A DNA stretch of 64,000 bases from Parascedosporium putredinis. Lineage: Eukaryota; Ascomycota; Sordariomycetes; Microascales; Microascaceae. The position numbers and the translations under genes were made by a program. Positions 62,035-64,000 of the stretch are shown one piece after another (position 1 is the first letter of the stretch; the number at the start of each line of letters is the position of its first letter). The stretch is from positions 1,111,150 through 1,175,149 of the forward strand of contig CASHTG010000005.1 in assembly GCA_949357655.1 (NCBI GenBank). The letters are read 5' to 3'. The notes under the pieces are model-generated. The model was not told the origin of the DNA, ran no database searches, and was given only the letters and a program-made list of their open reading frames with translations.

Positions 62035-63816
62035 GAAGCTACTAGATAGGAAGGAGTATAAGAGCTTAATAGATCAGTATATAAACTACTAGAGGTAATA
62101 CTTATATTACTACTTATAGGTAAAGTAGCTAGGGTAGGAGGCTATAGGAGAGTAGTAAGGGATTAAGTTCACTAAGGAGTAGTAGGAGTATCTATTAGAG
62201 GTAGTAGAGATATTAGAAGGAGTGATATAGTAGGAGAGGAAGGTAGTAAGGAGGGGTAAGGAGGATAAGGAGGGGAGGGGAAATAGGGAGGGGGATAATA
62301 GGGAATATAAAGAGGTAGGGGAGGATAAGGATGATAAGCTAGATAAGGCTATATACTAGTTCTATATTATATTAGTTAAGTAGAAGGTAGTATTTTATAA
62401 ATTTATTAACCTACTACTATACTTTATAGTAATACTAGGGATTAATAGGCTAGAGGATAGATATAGGTATAGGTAGAAGGGGGTAAATAACTTCATAGGG
62501 TAGCTAGTAGGGATTATATAATATATGAGGATTATAATACTTAAGTACTTCTTTAAAGGTATACTATAAGACCTAGGTGATATTATAGTAAAGATACTAA
62601 AATAAGTATTAGAGGAATACTAGTAGTAGTTAGTAGATAGGTTATATATACTATTTAGTATAATAATCTAGTAGATAATATATAGTAAGGTAGTTTAGTT
62701 AAAAGAGGGAGGTATAGTAAAGGTTATATAGGTAGGTAACTTATATCTATAGTTTCTAGGGTAGCTAGTTAAGCTAGTAGATTTTAGGTATATAGTGATA
62801 GTAAGTATTAGTAAGTTAGAGAAGCTACTAGATAGACTAGTATTTAGTGCTTAGGAGTAGCTAAGATATAAGGTAGATCTCTACTATATTATAGATAGCT
62901 TAATCTATAAAGGCTTAAGGTAATCATTCTCGATAAATAAGAAGAATAAATAGCTAAAGCTAGGAGTAGAGATAGTAGTAGAGCTAGGATAAGGGAAGAT
63001 ATAATATATAGAATATAGATAGAAGATAAGATAAGTATAAGAGTATCTCTTATATCTATAAGTATTCTAGGAGTTATTTCTAGCTTATATTTATATATAG
63101 GGAGGATAACCTAGGTAGGGGCTAGAGATAATAACACTTAAACACTATAATACTTAATAGCTAGTCTAGAATATATTTATCTTTAATAGGTAGGTGATAC
63201 TTATATATAACTAGGATAAGAATAAGGTACTTAGTAGAAGTAGAAGGAAGGTAGTATAGTTTCTACTATAGTAGGTAGGTAAGATGATAGTAGTGCTTAT
63301 CTTATAGGTACTACTGTTTAAGTGTATACTCTACTAATTAGTAGGGGTAGCTAGTCTATCTAGTAAAGTAGATAAGTTTATCTAGAAAGATAGTATAGGT
63401 AATAGAGGGCTATAGGAGTTAAAAAGCTAATATCATTATTAGTAATACTAATAGGATAGTATATTAGGGTTCTACTTAGGATATTAGACTATAGGTATAT
63501 AGTAATTAAGATAGGGTATAAGATTAAGGGTATTATTATTAAGATAATAGATATAGAGGCTAGGTAGTAGGCTAATATACTAGAGGGGGTATTTAAGGAT
63601 AAGCTTATAGGGAAATATAGGAGGAGTAGCTAATAGAGTATATATAGGATTTAGTAGTAATATATAGTAGTAGGATTATATAGTAGTACTATATAATTGA
63701 TATATAGTTTCCTAGGAAGTTATAGCTATAGATAGTTGAGAACTATTAGGAGGTTAGCTAGTTATAGTATTAGTTTTTATATAGTGGGGAGTAGGGCTTA
63801 ATTAAGGAAGTAGTAG
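62030..63816 (+). pseudogene. Telomere-linked RecQ-helicase-like gene, right part, truncated by telomere
   Basis: The plus-strand frame continues from 54533 after removing the element and one target duplication. Legible pieces, with TAG codons between them, include KLLDRKEYKSLIDQYINY, FINLLLYFIVILGINRLEDR, NNFIG and then the block around 63100-63160, GG-x-P-xx-G-x-EIITLKHYNT. This block resembles the conserved segment upstream of the motor in fungal telomere-linked helicases (TLH/RecQ-like). A later block near 63655-63770 (DLVVIYSS..., FPRKL, IVENY-x-EVS) also fits that family's linker. The ATPase motifs are not present: TTAGGG repeats begin at 63817. So the gene is cut off by the chromosome end. 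The assignment rests on eye-matching of degraded motifs; another subtelomeric gene family is possible. Confidence 0.55.
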
Positions 63817-64000
63817 TTAGGGTTAGGGTTAGGGTTAGGGTTAGGGTTAGGGTTAGGGTTAGGGTTAGGGTTAGGGTTAGGGTTAGGGTTAGGGTTAGGG
63901 TTAGGGTTAGGGTTAGGGTTAGGGTTAGGGTTAGGGTTAGGGTTAGGGTTAGGGTTAGGGTTAGGGTTAGGGTTAGGGTTAGGGTTAGGGTTAGGGTTAG
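63817..64000 (+). repeat. Telomere, (TTAGGG)n, about 31 copies
   Basis: 184 bases of perfect TTAGGG running to the end of the window, G-rich strand 5' to 3' outward, as required at a right chromosome end. It starts abruptly after GTAGTAG with no degenerate subtelomeric transition. Confidence 0.99.

Noticed and set aside
61811..62092. Open frame across the right LTR
   Set aside because: It combines non-coding LTR sequence with the tail KLLDRKEYKSL of the interrupted terminal gene; only the tail is meaningful.

Overview
The window is the right end of a chromosome from a filamentous ascomycete (Pezizomycotina; probably a sordariomycete, by inference). The evidence is: short spliceosomal introns of roughly 45-90 bases in nearly every gene, Zn2Cys6 regulators, fungal-type permeases and a laccase, repeats with the C-to-T/G-to-A scars of repeat-induced point mutation (RIP), and about 31 copies of TTAGGG running to the last base. 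No bacterial features are present.

Layout. 0.7-9.2 kb: a LaeA/UMTA-type methyltransferase, a broken flavin monooxygenase, a hydroxylaminobenzoate-lyase-like protein and a Dal5-type anion symporter. 10-16.4 kb: a small secreted protein, a complete laccase and a secreted DUF1996 protein. 18.2-31.5 kb: an apparent lactam-utilisation cluster made of an NCS1 permease, a class III aminotransferase, divergently transcribed LamB (YcsF family) and LamA (biotin carboxylase + KipI/KipA + biotinyl domain), and a Zn2Cys6 regulator. This resembles the Aspergillus nidulans lam locus with a gatA-like function beside it. 33.7-41 kb: a small secreted protein, then a sugar permease, a Zn2Cys6 regulator and a GH35-type beta-galactosidase, which looks like a galactoside-use module. 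42-52.6 kb: a large secreted protein with a possible Cys/His deamidase-like core, a coiled-coil protein, an in-frame ~120-bp tandem repeat and an Hsp70-like ATPase.

52.6-64 kb is AT-rich and RIP-degraded. A telomere-linked-helicase-like gene is split by a full-length Ty3/gypsy LTR retrotransposon (54,534-62,029, target duplication GTAGG). The helicase-like gene then runs into the telomere before any motor domain is seen.

A window-wide oddity affects every gene call. About twenty reading-frame breaks fall mostly on G/C runs that look one or two bases short, and I saw no G or C run longer than five anywhere, although A/T runs of six and seven occur. Most apparent pseudogenes here are therefore more likely run-length errors in the assembly than real decay. 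I annotate such genes as CDS and note each break.
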